From positions 1,116,001 through 1,180,000 of the forward strand of contig AP017375.1 of the NCBI GenBank assembly GCA_002355455.1: a stretch of 64,000 nt of DNA, given 5' to 3'. The notes beneath the pieces were generated by a model, which saw only the letters and a program-made list of their open reading frames with translations, did not search any database and was not told the origin of the DNA. Both the position numbers and the translations under genes were made by a program. Positions 54,206-62,385 of the stretch are shown one piece after another (the stretch's first letter is position 1; each line of letters opens with the position of its first letter). This DNA is from Stanieria sp. NIES-3757. Its GTDB lineage: Bacteria > Cyanobacteriota > Cyanobacteriia > Cyanobacteriales > Xenococcaceae.

Positions 54206-55472
54206 CTTACGGGGTGACAACCAAGCTAAAAAGCAGTTTGAATGAGTCTTTTAGCCCTCAGACCTTGTTGCTAGAAAGGTAACTTATTAGGAGTAAATCT
54301 CATTAACTGCTCTACCAAATCATGACAAAATTCATAGGTTTTAATCCATAATCCACCATACAAACCTATCCAAAAATTACTGTGTCGTCTTGTAGTTCTT
54401 CTAGCTGATTTTAGACGACAAATATACTTTTGAATCCCCATAGATTTAATTTGTTTACCTCTTTTAATGGCACAAGTATAAGCGATTGCTATTAATAAAA
54501 CTAAAGCCAGTAAACGTTGGTCATTGCCATGACATTGTTCTAAATTATAACCTCCTGTTTTACAATCTTTAAACATTGCCTCGATTCCATAACGATGTTG
54601 GTAAGCGAATACCGCTTGTTTTAAATTGGGTAAATTTGTAATCAAATACCATCCTTCATTTTTTTGCTTCTTTTTGGTCTTCTGTGACCAATATCCAGCA
54701 AGATTAACTACACCAAAACCTTTTTGTTTGGTTAGTTTAACCGATGGTAAATAAAAAGATTTTCCTGGTTTAAGTCCTAAAGATTTTAATAACTGATAAT
54801 TTTCTTCTTTTTGCTTAATGTATTTATTGTCTTTCGTTCTGATAACGTATTGACATCCCTGTTTTTCGAGCCAATCTGCCAATGATATATGACCAAACTC
54901 ACGGTCACCTAAAATGACAATTTTGAAGCCATCTAACAGCCGTAAGACTAATTTGAGTAATCTCTTTTGTTCTTGAAAATTGCTATTGCCCTTTTTATCT
55001 AGCAAGAGCCAATGTAGAGGAATTGCTCTTTTATCTTGGATGAGACTAGCTACAAATAAATTTCGTTCTTGCCATCTGGTTCTATCTATGGCTACATAAG
55101 CTATTTTATTAGGAGATTGATTGATTTTTAGCCATTTTTTGAGGATAGGAACCCAAAGACATTTTAGCCTCAACTTAGGTGAGATTAACAATCTTTGAAG
55201 ATGACGACGACGGCTCTCATATTTGATGGGAATTGGTAGTAAAGCAGCTAATTTCTCAATCTGAATTGTTCTGTAACTTTGCAATAAGAAAATAATTATT
55301 TGTAACGTAGTATATTGCCTTGAAGTTAACAACTTAGAGAAGCATTTGTGATAGAATTTTGGCAACATTTTTGCTTAGGGGTTTTTCTCAAGAAGTTCGA
55401 CCCCTTTTTTCTACCATCTTCCCGCTCTCCTGACTGTTCATCTTCTATTCCAAGGGGTTGTCACCCCGTGAG
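54206..55472 (-). mobile_element. IS4-type insertion sequence inside a radical SAM gene
   Basis: A 1267-bp element with 17-bp terminal repeats: CTTACGGGGTGACAACC at 54206-54222, and CTCACGGGGTGACAACC read inward from 55472, one difference. Both ends abut the exact 9-bp target duplication GTTCTACTG. The size, duplication length and transposase are consistent with the IS4 superfamily. The intact frame and exact duplication suggest a fairly recent insertion. Confidence 0.93.
54271..55368 (-). CDS. IS4-type transposase
   Basis: A 365-residue DDE transposase, very rich in lysine and arginine. Catalytic residues can be read in VAIDRTRWQ, VILGDREFGH and the YREK-like HRYGIEAMFKDCKTGG. The N-terminal half has a helix-rich DNA-binding region. 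The coding frame is intact and fills the element apart from short ends. Confidence 0.92.
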   Translation of the reverse strand: MLPKFYHKCFSKLLTSRQYTTLQIIIFLLQSYRTIQIEKLAALLPIPIKYESRRRHLQRLLISPKLRLKCLWVPILKKWLKINQSPNKIAYVAIDRTRWQERNLFVASLIQDKRAIPLHWLLLDKKGNSNFQEQKRLLKLVLRLLDGFKIVILGDREFGHISLADWLEKQGCQYVIRTKDNKYIKQKEENYQLLKSLGLKPGKSFYLPSVKLTKQKGFGVVNLAGYWSQKTKKKQKNEGWYLITNLPNLKQAVFAYQHRYGIEAMFKDCKTGGYNLEQCHGNDQRLLALVLLIAIAYTCAIKRGKQIKSMGIQKYICRLKSARRTTRRHSNFWIGLYGGLWIKTYEFCHDLVEQLMRFTPNKLPF

Positions 55473-55481
55473 GTTCTACTG
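55473..55481. repeat. Target-site duplication, right copy
   Basis: GTTCTACTG, the partner of 54197-54205. The sequence beyond it continues the reading frame of the broken radical SAM gene to an ATG at 55498-55500 on the minus strand. Confidence 0.9.
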
Positions 55482-55586
55482 ATTTCTTTTTTTGAGACAT
55501 TTAGATTACCGTTTTTTCTAGATCATACGGTACTAAAATTTGAACAGTGGAATTGATTGAGAAGCTTTAACTTCTTAAGTTATGTT

Positions 55587-57362
55587 TTAGATAGATAAAA
55601 TCTCTAAATTACCAGCTAAAAAATCAGCCCGACAAGCATGACGTTGAATTTTGCCACTAGATGTTTTCGGTAAACTACTAGGCTTAAGTAATAAAATTTT
55701 GTAAGGTTGTAAATCGTGATTTTTATAAACTTCGCGACGAATAAGTTGAACTAATTCTTTGACTTCATTAATACTTTTTTGTACCTCTTCATTATTTAGT
55801 TTAGAAGTACGATTGAGATCCCAATAACGACGATCTATTTCTGCTAACACAATTAATCTTTCTTCCCCTTCGATCTCAACAGAAAAAGAAGCAGTTCCTC
55901 TTGGTCGAATAATTGAATTACTTGCTTCTACTGTTTGTTCTATATCTTGAGGATAGTGATTGCGACCGTTAATAATAATAATATCTTTTAGACGACCAGT
56001 AACAAATAATTCGCCATCTTCAATAAAACCTAAATCACCCGTTCTCAAAAAGGGTCCTGCTTGAGTATCTGCTAAATAAGCATTAAAAATATGTTCTGTG
56101 ATTTCAGGTTGATTCCAATATCCCGAAGCGACACTCGTTCCCCTCAGCCAAATTTCCCCTACTTCTGTAGGTTGACATTGAATTAAAGACTCAGGATTAA
56201 CAATAATAATTTGTTGATCTGGTAAACTTTGACCACAACCTACTAAAACACGAGCATTTTCTTGAGTAACTTCAGCCGTAATTACTTGATTTTGTTCTAA
56301 CGCATTGGTTTGTACTGTTTTGGTAATTACACCATTCTTTTTGCTGCCTCCAGATACGATTAAAGTTGCTTCAGCCATGCCATAGCAAGGATAAAAAGCT
56401 GAAAAACGAAAACCATAAGGGGCAAACGTGGCAGCAAATTTCTCCATCGTTTCATAATTAATTGGTTCAGCACCGTTAAAGGCTAAATCCCAACTACTCA
56501 AATCCAAATTAAAACTTGGTTCCGGTTTAAACTTACGTACACACAAATCGTAAGCAAAGTTTGGTCCACCACTAGTAGTAGCTTTGGTTGAAGAGATAGC
56601 TTGTAACCAACGTAGCGGATTTTGCAAAAACATTAAAGGAGACATCAGCGTTACGGGAAAACCACCGTATAGAGGCTGTAAGATTCCGCCAATTAATCCC
56701 ATATCGTGATAAGGCGGTAACCAAATTACCCCTCTGCTATGGTGATTGTGTTGAAAACAGCGATAAATAGCTTCGAGATTGTGCAACAAATTCCGATGGG
56801 AAATTTTGACTCCTTTGGGTTCGGCAGTTGAACCAGAAGTATATTGCAGTAAGGCAAGCGCGTCTGGAGAATGGTGAGATGGTTGCCAATCGTGAACTAA
56901 ACTTTGAGGTAAACTATCAGTCGCTAACCAACGTAAATCTTTTAATTCGGGAGCATGAGGAAGTTTTCGCTCTAAATTAGCTAAAATTGAATGAGTGGTT
57001 AAAGCGATGGTCGCTTCAGCATCCTGAATAATACTTTGGAGACGAGTTAGAGAACGATTTGGTCGAGGAGGATAAGCAGGAATTGCGATCGCTCCTGCCA
57101 TTAAACAACCAAAAAATGCTGAAATATATTCTAAGCCTGGCGGATAAAGCAGTAAAACTCTCTCTTGAGTAGCAGTGTTGGATTGTAAATAGGTTGCGAT
57201 CTTCTTAGCTTGTTGTTCTAATTCTTGATAAGTAAAGCTAACTGCTTCCTTTTCCCCATCAATTAAAAAGGTATAAACAGTTTGGGTTGGTTGTTCTACA
57301 GACCGATATTGCAAAATATCGATTAAAGTTGCTGCTTTAAGTTTCTTTTCTATCCCACTCAT
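55587..57362 (-). CDS. Fatty acyl-AMP ligase (FAAL), stand-alone
   Basis: A 591-residue adenylate-forming enzyme. The core ATP motif is LLQYTSGSTAEPKGVKISH near residue 172. FAALs differ from acyl-CoA ligases by an inserted motif in the C-terminal domain; here TGRLKDIIIINGRNHYPQDI precedes it and SSGKIQRHACRADF closes the protein. Acyl-AMP made this way is loaded onto an acyl carrier protein for olefin, lipid or polyketide synthesis. No carrier protein or PKS gene is adjacent, so its product is unknown. The start at 57362 (MSGIEKK) is standard. Confidence 0.92.
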   Translation of the reverse strand: MSGIEKKLKAATLIDILQYRSVEQPTQTVYTFLIDGEKEAVSFTYQELEQQAKKIATYLQSNTATQERVLLLYPPGLEYISAFFGCLMAGAIAIPAYPPRPNRSLTRLQSIIQDAEATIALTTHSILANLERKLPHAPELKDLRWLATDSLPQSLVHDWQPSHHSPDALALLQYTSGSTAEPKGVKISHRNLLHNLEAIYRCFQHNHHSRGVIWLPPYHDMGLIGGILQPLYGGFPVTLMSPLMFLQNPLRWLQAISSTKATTSGGPNFAYDLCVRKFKPEPSFNLDLSSWDLAFNGAEPINYETMEKFAATFAPYGFRFSAFYPCYGMAEATLIVSGGSKKNGVITKTVQTNALEQNQVITAEVTQENARVLVGCGQSLPDQQIIIVNPESLIQCQPTEVGEIWLRGTSVASGYWNQPEITEHIFNAYLADTQAGPFLRTGDLGFIEDGELFVTGRLKDIIIINGRNHYPQDIEQTVEASNSIIRPRGTASFSVEIEGEERLIVLAEIDRRYWDLNRTSKLNNEEVQKSINEVKELVQLIRREVYKNHDLQPYKILLLKPSSLPKTSSGKIQRHACRADFLAGNLEILSI

Positions 57363-57581
57363 TCACTTCTGATTTTTTTTCAATCAATTTACACCATATT
57401 CGGATTTATTGAACTGAGAAATTAAGTTATTTGTAATGAAAAGGTCACAGCTAGAGAGAACATTACCAATTTCTCAGCAAATTTTCTAGAGTTTAATGCG
57501 GTTCTAGCCACACTATCAACCTAGACAATGAGATTTTTGGCTCCGAGGAACTTTGCTTGGGAGGAGGTCGTCTTAGGTCTA

Positions 57582-57610
57582 GACAAGGTTGAATTTTAGA
57601 GACTATTCAC
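57582..57610 (+). repeat. Split direct repeat, left copy
   Basis: GACAAGGTTGAA and AGAGACTATTCAC separated by TTTT. The same two blocks, separated by nine bases, occur at 59033-59066. The left copy ends four bases before the ATG of the first small secreted protein gene, in its 5' leader. Confidence 0.6.
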
Positions 57611-57614
57611 TTAT

Positions 57615-57962
57615 ATGAACAAAAAAAACTTTATTTCTGCCCCTAAAACTCTTTTATTCGGTTTATTAGCGGTTTCTGCTTTGAGTATCATTCCTAGTTC
57701 GGCTCAAGCAGATGAAGCTATCATTCAGGAAACTGTCCAAGAATCTTACAGTACAGGAAAAGATAATCTTTCGATTCAAAACTCTAGTCAACAAAATCGA
57801 CAATCGACTGTTTATCGCGATCGCTATGGTTCTTTTGATAGCAACAATACTGGTATTGTCCAAAGAACCCAACAATATTGCGATCAATACGGGGAATCCA
57901 ACACTTGTGTTCAAAATTCACAACAGATTAATAGTACTCGTACTCATCGCAGTCGTCACTAG
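57615..57962 (+). CDS. Small secreted Gln/Asn/Ser-rich protein, unknown
   Basis: A 115-residue protein. A signal peptide, PKTLLFGLLAVSALSIIPSS then AQA, probably ends before DEAIIQ. The mature part contains two related stretches, DNLSIQNSSQQNRQS and SNTCVQNSQQINSTR, rich in Gln, Asn and Ser, with two cysteines between (YCDQYGESNTC). It has no recognised domain. The Gln/Asn-rich repeats faintly recall curli-type subunits, which is only a guess. First of three adjacent small secreted protein genes. Confidence 0.75.
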   Translation: MNKKNFISAPKTLLFGLLAVSALSIIPSSAQADEAIIQETVQESYSTGKDNLSIQNSSQQNRQSTVYRDRYGSFDSNNTGIVQRTQQYCDQYGESNTCVQNSQQINSTRTHRSRH

Positions 57963-57994
57963 TTTGGAGTAGTTTTAATTTTTTTTTTAGATAG

Positions 57995-58078
57995 CTGGTG
58001 ATTGGGTTTTAGTCTTTCCATCTCTTTGACTGATACTAACCAATAGCTGTTCGAGCATTGTTTATAACTAATCACCAG
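57995..58078. repeat. Inverted repeat between the first two secreted-protein genes
   Basis: CTGGTGATT (57995-58003) and AATCACCAG (58070-58078) are exact complements 66 bp apart, in the gap between genes. They may pair in the transcript. There is also a T-run at 57977-57987. Confidence 0.4.
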
Positions 58079-58107
58079 TTTCTTCAATTGAATAGAGGAC
58101 TTTAACC

Positions 58108-58434
58108 ATGAATTTGAAAGGGCTAACTCTGATGTTAGCTGGCTTTTTACTATTTTTACCCGCTCCTGTTCTCAGTAGAGAGATAGAGGTTCAAGCAGGT
58201 AGTGTAAGAGCTAGCACCAGTCGCAATGGGAGTATCTATGTTAATTCAGGAAATACTAAAGTAGAAGTTCCTGCCTACAATTCTTCGTCAAGATGGTCTC
58301 CTATCGGTTTTTGGCGATTTCCGTGGCGAACTACTTGTCAAAATCGCAATAGTTCCTATCACAGAAATACCCAGGTATCTAAATCTGGTCAAACTGTTAC
58401 CGAAAGCAGCGTTTATACCTCAACCTGTCGTTAG
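58108..58434 (+). CDS. Small secreted protein, unknown
   Basis: A 108-residue protein. The signal peptide is MNLKGLTLMLAGFLLFLPAP, ending near VLSRE. The mature chain starts with IEVQAGSVRASTSRNGSIYV, a Ser/Thr/Val-rich beta-prone stretch, then a central WSPIGFWRFPWRTTCQNRNS and an ending VYTSTCR with a second cysteine. The two cysteines may form a disulphide. I recognise no family. It lies 14 bp before the next gene, so the two are surely co-transcribed. Confidence 0.72.
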   Translation: MNLKGLTLMLAGFLLFLPAPVLSREIEVQAGSVRASTSRNGSIYVNSGNTKVEVPAYNSSSRWSPIGFWRFPWRTTCQNRNSSYHRNTQVSKSGQTVTESSVYTSTCR

Positions 58435-58448
58435 AGAGGAGATTGTGA

Positions 58449-58877
58449 ATGAATTGGACAGGACAAAAATTTCATCATAGTAAACTGAATTGGCTATCTA
58501 TCTGTTCATTAACTTTTAGCTTTTTATCTAGTGCTAGTCTGCTCACAATTTGGTCTGCTCTAACTAATTCTGCTCTGGCACAATGCGTACAAGCTGATGT
58601 TTCTGTTCAATACAACATTAGTGGTTCAAAAGAACCTACCGAACGCAATAACCAAATTGAGATGCAAGGTTCTGATTCGTGCCGAGGTAACGCCAGTGTC
58701 ACAACTGGTGTACAAGGTAACGAAGGTGGTACAGGTAAGGTAGTCCAAAACCGAACAGTGCGTCATCGTTTTGAAGAAAACCCCAACTCTAATTCTCAAT
58801 GGGGAGGAGCTACCGTACAAATCAGAAGCAATCCCGAAATCGATGTTTATAATGCTGCCGACCAACTCAAATATTAG
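58449..58877 (+). CDS. Small secreted protein, unknown
   Basis: A 142-residue protein with a long N-terminus and signal region (LSICSLTFSFLSSASLLTIW) ending near NSALAQC. The mature part has VQADVSVQYNISGSKEP, the stretch ERNNQIEMQGSDSCRGNASV and TTGVQGNEGGTGKVVQNRTV, giving alternating polar and small residues typical of secreted beta-rich proteins. Two cysteines (in AQCVQ and DSCRG) may pair. Third of the three; no family recognised. Confidence 0.7.
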   Translation: MNWTGQKFHHSKLNWLSICSLTFSFLSSASLLTIWSALTNSALAQCVQADVSVQYNISGSKEPTERNNQIEMQGSDSCRGNASVTTGVQGNEGGTGKVVQNRTVRHRFEENPNSNSQWGGATVQIRSNPEIDVYNAADQLKY

Positions 58878-58928
58878 GTTGAGTTACAGCAGTGTTTAGT
58901 TGACTTCGATCCACCCAGATTTAATTAT

Positions 58929-58956
58929 GTAGGGGCGATTCACACTCGCCCTTCTC
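58929..58956. repeat. Degenerate GTAxGG-family palindrome
   Basis: Left half GTAGGGGCGATTCA, right half CACTCGCCCTTCTC. GGGCGA pairs with TCGCCC, and the family's GTAGGGGCG start is intact, but the right end has diverged. It lies 51 bp after the stop of the third secreted-protein gene. Confidence 0.55.
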
Positions 58957-59032
58957 GATTTTTTTTCTTTAATAAGCCATGATAATGCCAAAAAAAGGGG
59001 TGAAATTTTTATTTCTCTAGGATTTTCGTACT

Positions 59033-59066
59033 GACAAGGTTGAAATATTCACCAGAGACTATTCAC
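59033..59066 (+). repeat. Split direct repeat, right copy
   Basis: GACAAGGTTGAA followed nine bases later by AGAGACTATTCAC, the same blocks as at 57582-57610. It lies downstream of the secreted-protein genes. CACCCCCTTT directly after it can pair with AAAAGGGGTGAA near 58993, forming a long imperfect hairpin. Confidence 0.55.
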
Positions 59067-59154
59067 CCCCTTTGCCATTATAACTGCCAGTTTGTTAATC
59101 GTACATATAACATTTTTGAGTACCAGTCAAGCTAATTAATAACTTGATTAAGAT

Positions 59155-59472
59155 TTATAGATCTCCTAAAATCCACTCCGAAGCTCGTTCTCCCAAATCT
59201 AAGGGAATACTAACTGCTTTACCTAAACGAGGGCGATCGCGAGTCTGATTAATAAAAGTTTTAACTTGCTCTACACCACCCCAAGCATTGAGATAACTAG
59301 CCACCGCTTCGAGATGTTCGAGATAGGCTTGCTCGGAAAGAGGAAAAGAAGCTTGTTCTAAATACTTCCACATCACTTGGACAAAAATTCTTCCTTTAAC
59401 CTGCCTTAACTGAATATCATAAGAGCAGCCCCATTTCTCCAATAAAATTTGTTGTAATTCCTCGCCTGTCAT
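59155..59472 (-). CDS. DUF3067 family protein
   Basis: A 105-residue cytosolic protein starting MTGEELQQILLEKWGCSYDI and ending GERASEWILGDL. It matches the DUF3067 family found in cyanobacteria and plastids, usually encoded near petC-petA as here, divergent from petC. It is of unknown function; the neighbourhood suggests a link to cytochrome b6f or electron transport. Confidence 0.88.
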   Translation of the reverse strand: MTGEELQQILLEKWGCSYDIQLRQVKGRIFVQVMWKYLEQASFPLSEQAYLEHLEAVASYLNAWGGVEQVKTFINQTRDRPRLGKAVSIPLDLGERASEWILGDL

Positions 59473-59666
59473 TTCGACTCTTTTGGGATTGCGGACTCAA
59501 TCTCTGTAATAATTTAATACAGTACTTGTTAACCTTTTTAAAGACAAGAAATTTCATAATTGTGCTTTGAGATTGTTACATCTAGATTTACAATCAGGCA
59601 AATAATGAAATACTTTTTTCCTTGTCCTCACTTTAGTTTACAAAACTATACATCTGAAGTATAACT

Positions 59667-60209
59667 ATGGCTCAACTTTCCGGCTCTTCTGATGTCCCAG
59701 ATATGGGGCGTAGACAATTTATGAACTTGCTCACTTTTGGCTCAATCACAGGAGTAGCCTTAGGAGCATTATATCCAGTAGTAAAATACTTTATTCCTCC
59801 TTCAAGTGGTGGTGCTGGCGGTGGTCTGACAGCTAAAGACGCACTAGGCAATGATATTATTGTTAGTCAGTATTTAGCAGAACATAAACCAGGCGATCGC
59901 TCTTTAGCTCAAGGATTGAAAGGCGATCCTACTTATATCGTAGTTGAAGGCGAAGATACAATTGCTAACTACGGAATTAATGCTGTTTGTACCCACCTCG
60001 GTTGCGTTGTTCCTTGGAATGCTAACGAAAACAAATTTAAGTGTCCTTGTCATGGCTCTCAGTATGATGCGACAGGAAAAGTTGTCCGTGGTCCTGCACC
60101 TCTCTCTTTAGCATTAGTTCATGCTGATGTGACAGAAGATGACAAACTAGTATTTACTCCTTGGACAGAAACTGATTTCCGTACCAATGAAGATCCCTGG
60201 TGGGCTTAA
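59667..60209 (+). CDS. petC: Cytochrome b6f Rieske iron-sulphur protein
   Basis: A 180-residue protein of usual length. A short N-terminal segment carries the [10 protein letters not shown] twin-arginine-like motif and one membrane helix ([17 protein letters not shown]), then the Rieske domain. The [2Fe-2S] ligands are Cys108 and His110 in CTHLGC and Cys126 and His129 in CPCHGSQYD; Cys113 and Cys128 form the stabilising disulphide. It passes electrons from plastoquinol to cytochrome f. It is followed by petA 47 bp downstream, and they are co-transcribed in cyanobacteria. Confidence 0.97.
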   Translation: MAQLSGSSDVPDMGRRQFMNLLTFGSITGVALGALYPVVKYFIPPSSGGAGGGLTAKDALGNDIIVSQYLAEHKPGDRSLAQGLKGDPTYIVVEGEDTIANYGINAVCTHLGCVVPWNANENKFKCPCHGSQYDATGKVVRGPAPLSLALVHADVTEDDKLVFTPWTETDFRTNEDPWWA

Positions 60210-60256
60210 TTATTAACAAATTAAATTATAGGATTTGAAAATTGTTGACGAGAGAG

Positions 60257-61243
60257 ATGAGAACACCTGCACAATTAGCAATGGTGAAGACAGGTAAACA
60301 ATTAATTACCAAAACATTATTATTGGTTATTGCGACTGTTGCTGTTTTCCTAACCAGTGACTTATTATTACCTCAATCTGCTGCTGCTTACCCTTTTTGG
60401 GCGCAACAAACTGCTCCTGAAACTCCTAGAGAAGCAACTGGGCGCATTGTTTGTGCGAATTGCCACCTAGCTGAAAAACCTGCGGAAGTGGAAATTCCTC
60501 AATCCGTATTACCAGATACCGTATTTGAAGCAGTAGTCAAAATTCCTTATGACTTAAATAGTCAACAGGTTTTAGGAGATGGTTCTAAAGGTGGTTTGAA
60601 CGTTGGTGCAGTTTTAATGCTACCTGAAGGTTTTAAAATCGCTCCTCCTGAGAGAATTCCTGAAGAAATGAAGGAAAAATTTGGTAGTCTTTACTTCCAG
60701 CAATATAAAGAAGGTCAAGATAACGTAGTAATTGTCGGACCTTTACCTGGTGAACAATATCAAGAAGTTGTTTTCCCCGTACTTTCTCCTAACCCTGCTG
60801 AAAATAAAAATATTCACTTCGGTAAATATCAAGTTCATTTAGGTGCAAATCGCGGACGCGGACAAGTTTATCCTACTGGTGAACTGAGCAATAATAACGC
60901 CTTCAAAGCTTCTGCTACTGGAACAATTACCGCTATTAATCAACAGGAAGCAGGTGGTTACGAAGTTAGTATTAATACTGGTGAAGGCACTATCGTTGAC
61001 ACAATTCCTTCAGGCCCCGAATTAATTGTTTCTGAAGGACAACAAATAGCTGCTGGAGACGCTCTCACTGATAATCCTAATGTAGGTGGTTTTGGACAAA
61101 AAGATACCGAAGTCGTACTCCAAAGTCCAGCCAGAATCGGTGGTTTAATTGCTTTCCTCGGTGCAATTATGATTTGTCAAATTCTTCTTGTAATTAAGAA
61201 AAAACAAGTAGAAAGAGTTCAAGCTGCGGAAATGAATTTTTAG
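60257..61243 (+). CDS. petA: Cytochrome f
   Basis: A 328-residue protein. I start it at the ATG at 60257 (MRTPAQL), the usual start point of cyanobacterial PetA, with GAGAGAG just before; an upstream TTG at 60242 is in frame but unlikely. A signal peptide ends before Tyr45 of YPFWAQQ, and Tyr45 becomes the amino-terminal haem ligand. The haem site is CANCH with Cys66, Cys69 and His70. The C-terminal membrane helix is [18 protein letters not shown]. It accepts electrons from PetC and passes them to plastocyanin or cytochrome c6. Confidence 0.97.
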   Translation: MRTPAQLAMVKTGKQLITKTLLLVIATVAVFLTSDLLLPQSAAAYPFWAQQTAPETPREATGRIVCANCHLAEKPAEVEIPQSVLPDTVFEAVVKIPYDLNSQQVLGDGSKGGLNVGAVLMLPEGFKIAPPERIPEEMKEKFGSLYFQQYKEGQDNVVIVGPLPGEQYQEVVFPVLSPNPAENKNIHFGKYQVHLGANRGRGQVYPTGELSNNNAFKASATGTITAINQQEAGGYEVSINTGEGTIVDTIPSGPELIVSEGQQIAAGDALTDNPNVGGFGQKDTEVVLQSPARIGGLIAFLGAIMICQILLVIKKKQVERVQAAEMNF

Positions 61244-61280
61244 TTTTTCTGCTGTAGTTAAGAAAAATTAATAAATAATC

Positions 61281-61313
61281 AAGGACGGGTATGATACCTG
61301 TCCTTATTTTTTT
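61281..61313 (+). terminator. Rho-independent terminator of petC-petA
   Basis: AAGGACGGGTA (61281-61291) and TACCTGTCCTT (61295-61305) form an 11-bp stem with one G-T pair and a three-base loop TGA, followed by A and seven T. It is 38 bp after the petA stop codon. Confidence 0.88.
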
Positions 61314-61401
61314 AACTTATTAAATTATTAGGAAAGCTTTTATTGACAAAAAACTTCTTATTAAGTTTTTCTTGTTTTCAAGAATTGTTAAATAAGTTGG
61401 A

Positions 61402-62385
61402 TTAAACTTGATTTCCAGGTTCTTTAGTAGTGTCTACATCTCCAAAAAGAAGTTGTTCAAAAGATTCTAAATCTTGATTATTTTCTGTTTCATCAAGCTC
61501 GATTAAAAGGTTTAAATTGTCATCTTGCTCGGCAATATTTTCTTGACTATCTGATAAGGGGACAGTGAGTTCTAATTGTTCTAACCATTCAGTAATATTT
61601 CCTACTTGATCTTCGATTAATTCATTATTAGCTTGAATGTTATTACTTTTTTCAACAATATTATTTTCTTTAAGTAAAACATTAAAATTTTCATTAATAG
61701 TAGGGTTTAAATCAGTTTCTACTTGAGAGAGTTGTTCAACTTCATCAACAAGATTGTTTTCTAAATCAGAAGTAAAAGTTTGAGCAGTTTGATTATCTTG
61801 CTCAAATAAATTAATAGGCTCTTGATTAATTGGGTCGTTTAAATCAGTCTCTAGTTGAGATAATTGCTCTAATTCTTCTATACTTGTCTGACTTATTTCT
61901 TCTGTAAAATTATTATTTTCTTGTAATTGGTTATTTAAATTAGAAACTGTAGCAACATTGGTTGCCATGATAGTATTATCTTCAAAATTTGTATTTGTTG
62001 AAGTGGGAGAATTTAAATTATTTGGTGTTTCAATTTCAGGGCTAAAATTTTCATAATTGTTATTATGAGTTGAAGTTGAATCTAGAGAAGTAGCTACATT
62101 TTCCGCTCTTACTGACTCTTGGTCTACTTGAGTGTTCCGACCAAAGAAAAACCAACCTACAAAAGGAACAACTGCAACTAAAATTAATAACCACCAAGGA
62201 AATTTAGATTTAGCTTCATTACTACTCCCATTGTTTTCAGTAGAAGTTGTTGCTTGAGCAATCTGTTCGGAGTGTAATTGGTTATGAGATTGATTAAAAA
62301 ATGAAGCTTCAGCAGATTTTGGTGTTCCCGCGATCGCAAGTAACAAAGTCAGTGTGATTACAGAAGTACATTTGGTCTTTAGCAT
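61402..62385 (-). CDS. Secreted/membrane-anchored acidic Asn-rich protein with internal duplication
   Basis: A 327-residue protein of unknown family. A signal peptide, SVITLTLLLAIAGTPKSAEA, is followed by a polar stretch and one transmembrane helix (FPWWLLILVAVVPFVGWFFF). The rest is acidic, rich in Asn, Glu, Gln and Thr and probably disordered. Two blocks are related: EELEQLSQLETDLNDPINQE and DEVEQLSQVETDLNPTINEN, about 50 residues apart. The repeats may be binding motifs. General plan resembles the protein at 27022-27597. The start of pyk is divergent from it across 340 bp. Confidence 0.72.
   Translation of the reverse strand: MLKTKCTSVITLTLLLAIAGTPKSAEASFFNQSHNQLHSEQIAQATTSTENNGSSNEAKSKFPWWLLILVAVVPFVGWFFFGRNTQVDQESVRAENVATSLDSTSTHNNNYENFSPEIETPNNLNSPTSTNTNFEDNTIMATNVATVSNLNNQLQENNNFTEEISQTSIEELEQLSQLETDLNDPINQEPINLFEQDNQTAQTFTSDLENNLVDEVEQLSQVETDLNPTINENFNVLLKENNIVEKSNNIQANNELIEDQVGNITEWLEQLELTVPLSDSQENIAEQDDNLNLLIELDETENNQDLESFEQLLFGDVDTTKEPGNQV

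Larger units (their letters stand above)
53770..55500 (-). pseudogene. SPL/COG1533-family radical SAM protein gene, broken by an IS4-type insertion
   Basis: The relic occupies 55482-55500 and 53770-54205, with the insertion sequence (54206-55472) and its duplicated target between. Rejoined, it starts MSQKKKSVEQKFVV, then an in-frame TAA at 54180-54182, then EKLAQADVYKVNAQSILNKA and GFIDAYD. A one-base deletion near 54092-54097 (TGATTTACT where TGATTTTACT is expected) shifts the frame. Beyond it come LNPYRGCQYRCSYCYAAVF with the radical-SAM cysteines (CxxxCxxC) and SRVTDPYQPIQAKQKLTRAL. The relic stops at 53770 without the C-terminal half of the family. At least four separate lesions show long-standing loss of function. 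Confidence 0.85.

Noticed and set aside
60242-60256. Alternative TTG start for cytochrome f
   Set aside because: The ATG at 60257 gives the usual cyanobacterial PetA start and signal peptide length, with a GA-rich site right before it.
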